This document shows positions 17,740 to 26,163 of a stretch of DNA of 64,000 bases, piece after piece. Both the position numbers and the translations under genes were made by a program. The DNA is from Streptomyces sp. CA-210063 (GTDB taxonomy: Bacteria; Actinomycetota; Actinomycetes; Streptomycetales; Streptomycetaceae). Location: contig NZ_CP102512.1 of NCBI RefSeq assembly GCF_024612015.1, positions 3,286,001 through 3,350,000 of the forward strand, given 5' to 3'. Positions within the stretch are counted from its first letter, which is position 1; each line of letters starts with the position of its first letter. The notes below the pieces were generated by a model. That model did not search any database. It was not told where the DNA came from and was given only the letters and a program-made list of their open reading frames with translations.

Positions 17740-18396
17740 GTGGACGCGGTCGTGCGGGCCTGGGTCGACGGATGGGTCGTGTCGCGAGGTGCGGCGCCGC
17801 CGGTGGAGGAGCCCTGGGGGTGCACGATCGACATGGGGATGGCCCAGCACGTCACCCGCCATGTCTTCGGCACGACGAACGACGAGGTGGAGGAGGCGGC
17901 GGTCCGCAAGGTCGCGGGCGCCGTCACCGGTGCCGGAACCTGGCTCAAGGTCTTCGCGGCGCCGTCGACGGTGACCCCCTGGCTGGGCGAGGGCTGGTGG
18001 GTCGACCCCGAGCCGGGCTACCTGATGTCCGTGCGGCTGAGGTCCCACGAGGCCCCGGCCGCCGTGCCCGACGGCTACCGCCTGCGCACCTGGTCACGCG
18101 GTGGCGTCACCCGGGTGATGGTCGCCGCGCCGGACGGCTCCCTGGCCGCGCGCGGCCAGATCGCCCCGACCGGGGCGACGGCGGTCGTCGACCAGATAGA
18201 GACGTCCCCGGACCACCGCCGCCGCGGCCTCGGCACCCTCGTCATGCGGACCCTCACCCACACCGCCCTCGACCAGGGCGCGGAGGTGGGGGTGCTGGGC
18301 GGAACGCCGGACGGGCGGGCGCTGTACGAGTCGCTGGGGTGGGGGGTGGTGGCGCCGTTGACGAGCGCGCGGTTCACGGGCGTCCGTGAGCCGTGA
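17740..18396 (+). CDS. GNAT family N-acetyltransferase
   Basis: From the GTG at 17740 (GGGGG six bases upstream) the product is 218 residues. The C-terminal half has the GNAT acetyl-CoA site: VVDQIETSPDHRRRGLGTLVMRTLTH (R/Q-x-x-G-x-G/A motif as RRRGLG), then ALYESLGW near the end. The N-terminal half (DAVVRAWVDGWVVSRGAAPP, WWVDPEPGYLMSVRL) is an unassigned substrate-binding region. Substrate unknown. The frame is open further upstream to 17206, so a fused longer protein is possible; the internal inverted repeat and the ribosome-site-like GGGGG favour this shorter start. Confidence 0.8.
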   Translation: MDAVVRAWVDGWVVSRGAAPPVEEPWGCTIDMGMAQHVTRHVFGTTNDEVEEAAVRKVAGAVTGAGTWLKVFAAPSTVTPWLGEGWWVDPEPGYLMSVRLRSHEAPAAVPDGYRLRTWSRGGVTRVMVAAPDGSLAARGQIAPTGATAVVDQIETSPDHRRRGLGTLVMRTLTHTALDQGAEVGVLGGTPDGRALYESLGWGVVAPLTSARFTGVREP

Positions 18397-18695
18397 GTTC
18401 CGCCCGCTGCCGTTGACACGTAGGCCGCAGCCCCCGCCGCGGACAACGCCGATCGTCCACACGGCAGCCGACGCCGATGTCCGCTGCCCGGAGACGTCCC
18501 GGAGCGCCCGAGCAGCCCGCGGAGCGCGGGCCGGCTCGACGACCAGTCCGGGCATGAGATCGACTCGTTGAACGAGCGTGTGGCGGAGGCAGAGGAGCGT
18601 TTGGCCGCCTGGAGATCACGCGGTACGGCGCGCAGGGTTCCGTCCGCGTACAGCGAGTCGCCCGCGCCTCGCTCCACCCGCCCAGCGCGCCGGGG
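18397..18695. other. Intergenic region without a supported gene
   Basis: This 299-bp gap separates the GNAT gene from the convergent TPR gene. A short plus-strand frame (18568-18695, LNERVAEAEERLAAWRSRG) looks like a fragment of a coding sequence but runs on into antisense of the TPR gene, so it is probably a remnant. No hairpin terminator stands out. Confidence 0.4.
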
Positions 18696-20078
18696 TCACC
18701 CCTCCGTGAGCGCGGCGCGGTTGAGCGGCACCCGCTGCAGGAACGTGGTGCGCAGCCCCGGGTCAGCGATGCTGTCCGCCTTGGCGAGGATGCACCGCCG
18801 GGCCTTTCGGAGAGCGTCGGCCGCGTCGACCTCCCGGCCGACGCCGCTGAGCGCCACGTAGTGGCGGTGGTAGACCTCCTCGGTACGGAGCGCGGGCATC
18901 GTGCCGCCCGCCGCCTCCAGCAGCTCCACGGCCCCGGCGCTGTGGCGCACCGCCGCCGCGCTGTCGCCGAGTTCCTGCCGGACGAGGGAGAGCAGGCACA
19001 GGGCTGCGACCTCGCTGCGCTGGAAGTCGGTGCGGCGGCACTCCCAGATCGATTCGCGCAGCAGGTTTTCGGCAGTGCCGAGGTCGCGGCCCGTGTAGCG
19101 GGGCTGAAGCAACAGCTCCGCCAGGTAGTTGCGGACCAGGGTGAGGATGCCGTGGTGCGGACGCTTCTCCAAAAGGCCCCAGGCGATCTCGATCTCGGGG
19201 CCGGCGTCGTCGGGCCGGGCGTCCTCGATCCGCGTCTTGCCGAGCAGGGCGCGGTTGTACGCCTGGTGGGGGCTGTCAGCCGCGTAGCCGCCGAGGAGGT
19301 CGATCTCCCGGGTGAGGGTGGCTTCCGCCTCGCCGAAGCGGCCGGCAGCGATGAGGAGCTGGCACAGGTAGTTGGTGGACGTGGCGCGCTGGTCGTGCAG
19401 GTCCGCCGCAGTGGCCACGACAAGGGCCTGGCGCAGCAGCCGCTCGCCGGTGTCGAAGTGGCCGAGGTCGAACTCGGCCACGCCACGTACGCAGTCGAGT
19501 TTGGCGATCCGCAGCGTCCAGTGTGCGAAGGCCGGGCCCGCCGCATCGGGGCCACGGCGGTCGGCAATCCGTTCCGCGATTCGCTGGGCCTCCGCCAACA
19601 GGGCGGCGCCCTTGGTGATGGACCGGCCGACCGTGTGGTGCCCCTGGAGTGTCAGGGCGTCCAGGAGCAGCAGATCATCGCCGGCGTCCTCGGCCAGCCG
19701 GGCGGCCTCGGCGAAGGCGGCGACGGCCCGTCCAAGGCCGTTGGATCCGATCAGATGGCGGCCCCTGAGCAGGGCGGCGACAGCCCGGGACCGCTGGTTG
19801 CCCAGGATCACTGCGACCTGGCGGGCTTCGTCGACCAGGTCGTCGTGGGCCGGTTCCGGCTCGGTTCCACTGCTGCTGCCGGTGGACCACCACAGCTCGG
19901 AAGCGTCCAGCAGCAGGCGGATGGTCTCCAGCCTGACTTCAACGACGGCGGGGTCCCGCGCCGTGCGCAGGCTGGGCAGCAGATTCCGGGCGCCGCGCAC
20001 GGCGTCCCGGTAGTTTCCTTCGGTGAAGGCACGCAACGCCTGGGTGTACTGGTGGAACGCCTCGTCGGCGGTGCGCAT
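18696..20078 (-). CDS. TPR-repeat protein
   Basis: The 460-residue protein starts at the ATG at 20078 behind GGAAGGAACC. It is almost entirely helical hairpins of TPR type (for example RAVAAFAEAARLAEDAGDD, GERLLRQALVVATAADLHD, EAEATLTREIDLLGG), and ends ADPGLRTTFLQRVPLNRAAL, a closing motif common after TPR arrays in actinobacterial signal ATPases. No catalytic domain is seen. It is 31 bp downstream of the STAND ATPase gene on the same strand, so the two are co-transcribed. It probably works as a scaffold or regulator for that ATPase (inference). Confidence 0.75.
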   Translation of the reverse strand: MRTADEAFHQYTQALRAFTEGNYRDAVRGARNLLPSLRTARDPAVVEVRLETIRLLLDASELWWSTGSSSGTEPEPAHDDLVDEARQVAVILGNQRSRAVAALLRGRHLIGSNGLGRAVAAFAEAARLAEDAGDDLLLLDALTLQGHHTVGRSITKGAALLAEAQRIAERIADRRGPDAAGPAFAHWTLRIAKLDCVRGVAEFDLGHFDTGERLLRQALVVATAADLHDQRATSTNYLCQLLIAAGRFGEAEATLTREIDLLGGYAADSPHQAYNRALLGKTRIEDARPDDAGPEIEIAWGLLEKRPHHGILTLVRNYLAELLLQPRYTGRDLGTAENLLRESIWECRRTDFQRSEVAALCLLSLVRQELGDSAAAVRHSAGAVELLEAAGGTMPALRTEEVYHRHYVALSGVGREVDAADALRKARRCILAKADSIADPGLRTTFLQRVPLNRAALTEG

Positions 20079-20109
20079 GGTCGGTTCCTTCCGCTCGGGG
20101 ACCGCCCCT

Positions 20110-22380
20110 TCAGGGGCTGTTGGTCGAAGGGCTCCCCGCAGTGCGTATCCGGTCGGCTGCGGAACGGAACCACTCCGGGGGACACAGGTCGGAATTGCCG
20201 ACGACCAGCGCCGCGCAGCTGTCGAGATGCTGGGCGACAAGCGCCTGGTCGCCGGCCCGGTCGGCCGCGAGGGCGTCGCACAGGGCGGCGGCGGCGAGTT
20301 CGTCCTTGGCGCCGCAGCGCCGGTAGGCGGAGAGCGCTTGGCGGGCGGCGGTCTCCGCCTCCGCCGACCTGCCGGTACGCCACAGCGTCCAGGCCCGGTT
20401 GAAGGAGCACAGCGCCTCCGGGCGGGGCATGTCGCCCTGGATGCTGACGGCCACGCCCGTGTCGAAGGCGTCCAGGGCCGAAGCCAGGTCACCGGTACCG
20501 ACCCGAGCGATTCCGAGGCCGTTCCAGGCGAAACCCAGAGCCTCGCTCTCGCCGGACTCCTCATAGGCGATGATCGCGTCCCGGATGGTGTCCGTCGCTC
20601 GCGGCCAGTCCCGCATGGTGACATAGGCGCAGGCCAGAGCGTCGCCCTCGCGGGCACGGACGATGGGCAGGCCGGTATCGCGGGACAGCCGGGTCAGTTC
20701 GGCTGCCACGTCGAGGCCGAGCTCGGGCCGGTTGGCATAGCTGTGGGACAGGCTGAGGCCGAGAAGAGCGTGGGCCTGCTCCTCGATCATGCCGAGTCCG
20801 GCGGCGATGTCGGCGGACCTTCTGTACCGCCCGACAGCGTCCTCGACGCGTCCTTCGGTGCGGTCCATGTCGCCGAGCAGGAAGAGGATCCGTTGCAGAC
20901 ATGCGTCGTCCTGCGGGCCGGTGGCCAGCGTCTCGGCTTCCCGAAGCAGTTCGGCCGCCCTGCTCAGCGGCCCGATGAGGACGTAGGCGTGTCCGTGGGC
21001 GACCAGATTCGCCAGGCGGGCCTCACGCTGCGTCAACCGCCCGGTGAGGCTCGTGCAGATCGACAGCACCGCGCCGGCCGAGCCCTGCCACACCAGGAAG
21101 GCCGCGAAGCGGTCGAGGAGCAGGGCGGCTTCGTCGTAGTCCTCAGCCCGCATGCGGTGCTCCAACTCGTGTCGCTGCGGGGCGACGTCCGGCGGACTGC
21201 GCCACTCCTCCCGGGGCTTCGCGGAACGGGCGTACCAGTCGGCGGCGCGGCGGTGCAGCCGTCTCGCAAGGCGTGGATTACGCCGTGCGAGGTCCGCGCA
21301 GGCGATGTCGGTGTCCATCGGCAGCAGGGCGTACGTACGGGTCCGGCGATCCGCCCTGGCCAGAAAGCCCCGAGCCAGGCCCACCAGAACGGAGCGCACC
21401 TGAAGGTTCGGGGCCAGGGGGCTGAGCACCCATTCGACGGCCTCGGGAACGACCGGGGTGCCGAAAACCGCCAGGCTGTCCATCACCAGCCGCTGGTCCT
21501 CGTCAAGCTGCTGGTAGCGACGCTGGGCCAGTTCGTCGACAATGCCCGTAACGGCGGCGGTGTCGCGCAGCCACTCGCGCAGTGAGCGCATGTTGGCGTC
21601 GTCCTGGAGCGCACCGGCGATGAGTTCCAGACCCCTGGGAACGCCATAGACCCGTTCGGCCGTCTCCGCCAGCAGCGCGCCGTCGGCGTCTCGTATCCCG
21701 CCCCGGCCGTCGGGGTCCAGTTCCCGCAGCAGGGCGACCGAGTCCTGCTCGGGCAGCCCGTCGTACAGGACGATCCGGCGCTCGGCACGGACGAACTCGG
21801 CGGGCAGAGCCAGCGGTACCTGACTGGTGATCAGCAGGCGGGGCCCGCCCTCGTGGGTGAGCAGGGCCCGCACCATGGCCATCACCTCCGGTTCCCGGAA
21901 GTTGTCCTCCTCATCCAGCAGATCCTCCAGGTTGTCCAGCAGCAACAGCACCTGGAGCGGGGCCAGTGCGTCGAACAATTCACTCGCCTTGTCTGCGGCC
22001 CGGCGTCCGCTCGCCCAGATCCGGTGCAGCCGCTCCGACTCCTGGTCGTCGAGCAGGCGCAGACAGTCGAAGTAGATCCGTTCGAAGGTGATCCCGGTCG
22101 TGCGCTGTCCGAAGTACACAACCGCGTCCACCGGTTCGCTGCGGGCACCGTCGGGCCATACGCCCTCAGCCATGCTGTTGGCGGCACGGACCGCCAACAG
22201 GCTCTTGCCGATTCCGCGCCGCCCCAGCAGGGTGATGATCCGCACCGCCGGATCAGCGAGCAGGGCTCGGATGCGCAGCAGTTCCTCCATGCGGTCCTTG
22301 AAGGAGTGGATCCCGAACGCGGGACGCTCGTTGAGCGTCCGTGCCCTTCTGCGCCGCGCGAAGCCGTCCGGCCCAGACAT
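20110..22380 (-). CDS. STAND-type NB-ARC ATPase with TPR repeats
   Basis: The 756-residue protein (ATG 22380 behind GGGGGAGGCGGG) has a basic N-terminus, then an NTPase: Walker A GRRGIGKSLLAVRAAN (about 49-64) and Walker B VLLLLDNLEDLLDEE (about 148-162), sensor-like PRLLITSQVPLALP, and a winged-helix region with DSLAVFGTPVVPEAVEWVL. The C-terminal 350 residues are TPR repeats. This is the layout of STAND switches (NLR-like in plants, MalT-like in bacteria), where repeats sense a trigger and the NTPase oligomerises. There is no N-terminal effector domain, so the effector may be a partner. It is followed by a TPR gene and divergent from a membrane coiled-coil gene. Confidence 0.8.
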   Translation of the reverse strand: MSGPDGFARRRRARTLNERPAFGIHSFKDRMEELLRIRALLADPAVRIITLLGRRGIGKSLLAVRAANSMAEGVWPDGARSEPVDAVVYFGQRTTGITFERIYFDCLRLLDDQESERLHRIWASGRRAADKASELFDALAPLQVLLLLDNLEDLLDEEDNFREPEVMAMVRALLTHEGGPRLLITSQVPLALPAEFVRAERRIVLYDGLPEQDSVALLRELDPDGRGGIRDADGALLAETAERVYGVPRGLELIAGALQDDANMRSLREWLRDTAAVTGIVDELAQRRYQQLDEDQRLVMDSLAVFGTPVVPEAVEWVLSPLAPNLQVRSVLVGLARGFLARADRRTRTYALLPMDTDIACADLARRNPRLARRLHRRAADWYARSAKPREEWRSPPDVAPQRHELEHRMRAEDYDEAALLLDRFAAFLVWQGSAGAVLSICTSLTGRLTQREARLANLVAHGHAYVLIGPLSRAAELLREAETLATGPQDDACLQRILFLLGDMDRTEGRVEDAVGRYRRSADIAAGLGMIEEQAHALLGLSLSHSYANRPELGLDVAAELTRLSRDTGLPIVRAREGDALACAYVTMRDWPRATDTIRDAIIAYEESGESEALGFAWNGLGIARVGTGDLASALDAFDTGVAVSIQGDMPRPEALCSFNRAWTLWRTGRSAEAETAARQALSAYRRCGAKDELAAAALCDALAADRAGDQALVAQHLDSCAALVVGNSDLCPPEWFRSAADRIRTAGSPSTNSP

Positions 22381-22477
22381 CCCGCCTCCCCCGCCCCCGG
22401 GAGGTCTACTGCGGCATGGACCCCCGGTGCCAGGATAGGAGCACAGCGGGTAGCAGGACAGGTACGGGGGGCACAGG

Positions 22478-23386
22478 ATGCGGCGGCAATGGGTGGTCTG
22501 GGCGGCCAGCGGAGTCGGCGCCGGCCTGATCACGGGCGGCTGGCTCATGGACGGAGCGGCTTACACTCCCGGCTTTCTGCTGGAGGTCGGCGTGACGCTG
22601 CTCCTGGTGATCCCAATCGCCGTGCTGGAGCGACGTCTGCAGCGCGCCGAAGAGAATACCCAGGCCCTGAACCAGGGCCTGGCCCGCATGAACGAGCAGA
22701 TGCGGCGCACCGCCGAGCAGGTGCGGCACCTGAGCCGAATGACGGTCGACGACGGCTACAACGAGCGCGAGGCCGCGCTGCGGGCAGCCGAAAGCCGACG
22801 CGACCAGCAGTCCATCCGGCAGGCCCTGCGCGATGCCCACGCGATCGGCGCGGTCTCCGCCGGCGGGGTGCGGGTGCGGGCGGAGGGCCCGACCGCTGCC
22901 CGGCTGCGCTTCCGAGTCGCGGACGACGCGCCGGCGGTGGTCGCCGTTCGCATCGAGGCCGAAGCGGACGACACGGTGACGGCATCGCCGTGGCAACTAT
23001 GGAAGGCGGGCGACAACGAACGGCGTATATGCCGACGGCTCAACACCGTGGCCCAGGGGCTCGGTGCGGACGGCGTCGGCATACAGCGCCTTCCCCTCGA
23101 TCAACTCGCGGCCCTTCTCCGGCTCGCCGTCGAGGCCCACACCGGCGACGGCCGCGACCTCGGCACCGTCATAGAACTGGCCGACACGGAATGGGTCGTC
23201 AGCGACGACGGCCTGTACGGACGGTCCCGGCCGTACCGCATACCGCGCGACCTCATCACACGCGACCCCGCCGCCGATGCCATCGGCCCCTACCGCGCCC
23301 GCAACGCACCCCTCGCCGACCCCGCCCAACTCGCCGCCGCAGTCACCGTGGCCCGCACTGCCTACCGCATGGAGCCGACCACCTGA
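22478..23386 (+). CDS. Membrane-anchored coiled-coil protein of unknown function
   Basis: The 302-residue protein has two short hydrophobic segments at the start (about 5-22 and 31-48), then a coiled coil (about 52-90: LERRLQRAEENTQALNQGLARMNEQM) and a soluble alpha/beta domain to the C-terminus. The domain has no motif I recognise. The gene is divergent from the STAND ATPase gene with 97 bp between starts, so they probably share a control region. The topology (hairpin in the membrane, stalk, cytoplasmic domain) would suit a membrane effector or tether for the ATPase, which is inference only. Confidence 0.65.
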   Translation: MRRQWVVWAASGVGAGLITGGWLMDGAAYTPGFLLEVGVTLLLVIPIAVLERRLQRAEENTQALNQGLARMNEQMRRTAEQVRHLSRMTVDDGYNEREAALRAAESRRDQQSIRQALRDAHAIGAVSAGGVRVRAEGPTAARLRFRVADDAPAVVAVRIEAEADDTVTASPWQLWKAGDNERRICRRLNTVAQGLGADGVGIQRLPLDQLAALLRLAVEAHTGDGRDLGTVIELADTEWVVSDDGLYGRSRPYRIPRDLITRDPAADAIGPYRARNAPLADPAQLAAAVTVARTAYRMEPTT

Positions 23387-23399
23387 GCTCCACCCTGGG

Positions 23400-23565
23400 A
23401 CAGCGGTCGCAAGGTGCGGGCGGTGACGAACGCCGCGGCCCCAGCACCGGCCCGACCCCGCCGATCTGCTGGATCACCCAGTAGCCCGCATCGTCGGCGA
23501 GCCGGGCGGCGATCTCCTGGTCGAGCCGTGCAGTCCGCCGATCGAGCTCATCGGTCAATGGCCGA
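23400..23565 (-). mobile_element. Remnant of an IS110-like transposase gene
   Basis: On the minus strand the frame encodes LTDELDRRTARLDQEIAA, then RLADDAGYWVIQQIGGVGPV, matching the coiled region and IGGVGPVL helix-hairpin-helix that open the C-terminal transposase domain of IS110 elements. The rest of the transposase is missing, and a one-base shift near 23450 would be needed to continue. This is a scar of about 160 bp, without recognisable ends. Confidence 0.55.
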
Positions 23566-23574
23566 GCCGTGGAC

Positions 23575-24014
23575 TCACCGGGCGGCCGTGAACGCGTCAC
23601 TCCCGACGCCCGCCAACTCGAACCACACCACCTTGCCGCAGGCCTGCCCGAGCGCGAAGCTCCCCCACGCGTCGGCGCACAGCTCCACCAGGGTGAGCCC
23701 CCGGCCACCGAGCGCATCAGGCGACACCGGGCACCCCGCCGGGCGCGGGAGCAGTGGACCCGTGTCCCACACACTTCCCCTGAGCCGCTTGTCCGCCCAC
23801 TTCAGCCGCACGAAGGCAGGGCCGGGGGCGTAGCGCAGGAGTTGGTGAGCAGCTCAGAGGTCAACAGGACTGCGTTTTCGGTGAGTTCGTGTAGTCCGTG
23901 GCCATCGAGGACGAGTTTGACGGTGGCTCGTGCGATGGCGGGAGCGAGGGGATCGTGGGGCACGTGGAGGGTGTACTCCCACTCGAAGGGGGGCTGGGGC
24001 AGGGATTCATGCAT
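23575..24014 (-). pseudogene. Frameshifted ATP-binding (RsbW-like) regulatory protein
   Basis: The start (ATG 24014) gives HESLPQPPFEWEYTLHVPHD, then LTENAVLLTSELLTNS, the N-box region of HATPase_c anti-sigma-like proteins. The frame then shifts. In the next frame the protein continues RYAPGPAFVRLKWADKRLRG, PDALGGRGLTLVELCADAWG and GKVVWFEL, the G-box and closing strand. Restoring one C in the CTCCTG near 23845 rejoins the halves. Intact relatives pair with XRE/DUF397 genes exactly as here (divergent from the XRE gene at 24162). Either a recent null mutation or a sequencing error. Confidence 0.8.
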
Positions 24015-24161
24015 GGCAACGCCCGGACGACGTACAGGCGTTGAGGGCCGCGTGACCGACCTGTCGCCAACCGTAGAGCAGAGGCCTAACATCTACTACC
24101 GATTCACCTAATTCCAGGTACAGATGGACCCGTTCGTGTGTAACGGAAGAGACTGCCGCCC

Positions 24162-25013
24162 ATGCCACCGAGGACTTCGCCAACCGCGCGGCAGCTGCGC
24201 CTGGGAACCGAACTGCGACGTATGCGCGAGCAGTCAGGGCTCAGCATCAGCGACGCGGCCGCCGCCCTCGGCGTGAACCGCACACACATCACCAACGTGG
24301 AGCTGGCCCGCTTCGGGGTGAGCGAGCAGCGCGTCCGCACCCTCGCGTCGATCTACGGCACGCCTGACCAGTCATACGTCAACGCGCTGGCGGACATGAC
24401 CCGCGACCGCAAGGCCGGCTGGTGGGAGGAATACCGGGGGCTCATCGCCACCGGGGGCCTGGACCTCGCCGAGCTGGAGTACCACGCGTCGCGCCTGAGC
24501 GTCGTGGAACTCATCTTCCTTCCTGGCCTGTTGCAGACCGAGGCGTACGCACGCGCCGTACTGGGCGAAGCGGTACCGCCCTGGTCGCCCCCCGAACTGC
24601 GCCGACGTCTCTCCCACCGGATGAAACGCCGGGACATCCTCGACCGGGACGAGCCACCGGAGTGCCACTTCACCCTCCACGAGGCCGCGCTGCGCACGCA
24701 GGTCGGGGGACCCTCGGTCATGCGGGAGCAGCTCGCCGCCCTCGCGGAAGCGTCCGAGCGGAAGAACGTAACCGTCCAAGTCATCCCCGTCGGCAGCGGC
24801 AGCTTCCCCGTCGCCGGGGTCTCCGTCACCTATGCCTGCGGGGCCGTACCCCAGCTCGACACGGTGCAACTCGACACCGCCCATGGCTCTCTGTTCCTCG
24901 ACGCGGAAGCCCAACTGGCCAACCACCGGGGCGTCCTGGAGCGCACCGCCCAAGTGGCGCTTTCCCCAGAGGAGTCACGTAACGTCATCGACAACGTGGC
25001 CCAGCGTCTGTGA
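24162..25013 (+). CDS. XRE family regulator with DUF5753 domain
   Basis: The 283-residue protein has an N-terminal XRE helix-turn-helix (about 10-65: LGTELRRMREQSGLSISDAAAALGVNRTHITNVE) and a DUF5753 C-terminal domain (about 95-270: FLPGLLQTEAYARAV, HLTLHEAALRTQVGG-like region, VTVQVIPVGSGSFPVAG). These are the Streptomyces Scr1/WhiJ-type regulators, usually encoded with a small DUF397 protein that modulates them. Here the DUF397 gene begins 10 bp downstream. The divergent ATP-binding gene completes the typical trio but is broken. Confidence 0.93.
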   Translation: MPPRTSPTARQLRLGTELRRMREQSGLSISDAAAALGVNRTHITNVELARFGVSEQRVRTLASIYGTPDQSYVNALADMTRDRKAGWWEEYRGLIATGGLDLAELEYHASRLSVVELIFLPGLLQTEAYARAVLGEAVPPWSPPELRRRLSHRMKRRDILDRDEPPECHFTLHEAALRTQVGGPSVMREQLAALAEASERKNVTVQVIPVGSGSFPVAGVSVTYACGAVPQLDTVQLDTAHGSLFLDAEAQLANHRGVLERTAQVALSPEESRNVIDNVAQRL

Positions 25014-25023
25014 AGGCAGCCGA

Positions 25024-25275
25024 ATGTCCGAAATAGCTTGGCTGAAGTCGTCCTTCTCCGGTCAGGGAGACGGCGCCTCCTGCCTCGAACTCGCCTGGCG
25101 GAAGTCGTCCCACTCCGGCTCAGGGGGCAACAACTGCGTCGAACTTGGTACCGCCTACGCCACCCTCGCCCTCCGCGAAAGCGACACCCCAACCGTCGTA
25201 CTCCACACCCACCGTCCCCAACTCACAGCCCTCCTGGACCACATAAAGGCGCACACGCCCACCACGCACCCCTGA
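25024..25275 (+). CDS. DUF397 protein with two repeat units
   Basis: The 83-residue protein contains two DUF397-type starts in tandem: WLKSSFSGQGDGASCLELA and WRKSSHSGSGGNNCVELG, then the usual LRESDTPTVVLHTHRPQLTALLDHIK tail. DUF397 proteins are small partners of XRE/DUF5753 regulators such as the one just upstream (gap 10 bp). The first unit lacks the second half of the domain, so the N-terminus looks like a partial internal duplication. Confidence 0.9.
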   Translation: MSEIAWLKSSFSGQGDGASCLELAWRKSSHSGSGGNNCVELGTAYATLALRESDTPTVVLHTHRPQLTALLDHIKAHTPTTHP

Positions 25276-25436
25276 CCGGCGCGCGGGCGCCGCTCGCGCC
25301 ACCGGCACGCCTCCTTGCCCCACGCGACAACCGCCACCCACGCAACCTCACGCAATGCATCAACCGATGAACTGAACGTGATGACACTGGTGGCCGCTCC
25401 TGGGGACCTCGCGGCCCGTTCGACCGACGAGGCCGC

Positions 25437-26111
25437 ATGACCACGTTTCCCGGGTGCCGGTCCTGCACCGACCCGCCGTCCGCGCCCTCCCCCGAGGACG
25501 ACGCCCCCTGTGACAGCCACCTCGTGCACGCCATGGCGGAAGGCAGCCGGGAAGCCCTCTCGGAACTCTTCAGCCGCCACGCGGGCAGCGTCTTCGCGTA
25601 CCTCCTGAACCGCGGCTTCTCCCCCGACACCGCCGAGGAAGCGGTACAGGAGGCGTTCCTGTCCGCGTGGAAGGGCGCGTCGTCGTTCCACGAGGGCAAC
25701 GCCATCGGGTGGCTGATGCGGATCGCCCACCGGCGGGCCCTCGACCTGGTGCGCGAACAGGGCCGCCGCGCCGCCCTCGACGAGCGCGTCCAGTCCGCGC
25801 CACCTGCCGACACCATCGCCCCCTCCGCCGAGGACTGCCTCCTCGCCTCCTCCCCGCGTTACACCGCCGTCGCGGTCGCCCTCGCGGAGCTGCCGCCGGC
25901 GCAGCGGGACGTCATCGAGCTGCGGTACGTCCACCGCTACAGCGTCCGCGAGACCGCCGAGCGGCTGGGCGTGGCGGAGGGGACGGTCAAGGCACGGGCT
26001 TCGCGGGGGTGTGCGCAGTTGCGGCAGTGGTTGCTGGCGCAGCCGGACGGCGGGGAGGAGGGTGACGGTGGTGGCGGCACGAAGGGCCGGGTTCCGAGCC
26101 CTCGCGCGTGA
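25437..26111 (+). CDS. ECF-type RNA polymerase sigma factor
   Basis: The 224-residue protein has sigma region 2 (LSELFSRHAGSVFAYLLNRGFSPDTAEEAVQEAFLSAWKG, about 42-82) and region 4 (LAELPPAQRDVIELRYVHRYSVRETAERLGVAEGTVKARASRG, about 147-190), without regions 1 and 3, so it is a group IV (ECF) sigma factor. The N-terminus is Pro/Cys-rich. It heads a run of four same-strand genes: membrane protein, zinc-finger membrane protein, ABC ATPase. The zinc-finger protein is the likely anti-sigma factor. Trigger unknown. Confidence 0.92.
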   Translation: MTTFPGCRSCTDPPSAPSPEDDAPCDSHLVHAMAEGSREALSELFSRHAGSVFAYLLNRGFSPDTAEEAVQEAFLSAWKGASSFHEGNAIGWLMRIAHRRALDLVREQGRRAALDERVQSAPPADTIAPSAEDCLLASSPRYTAVAVALAELPPAQRDVIELRYVHRYSVRETAERLGVAEGTVKARASRGCAQLRQWLLAQPDGGEEGDGGGGTKGRVPSPRA

Positions 26112-26163
26112 GGTGCACGAGGGGTCGCCACCCGGGCGCCCGCTCCGGAAACGGGGCCATCTG

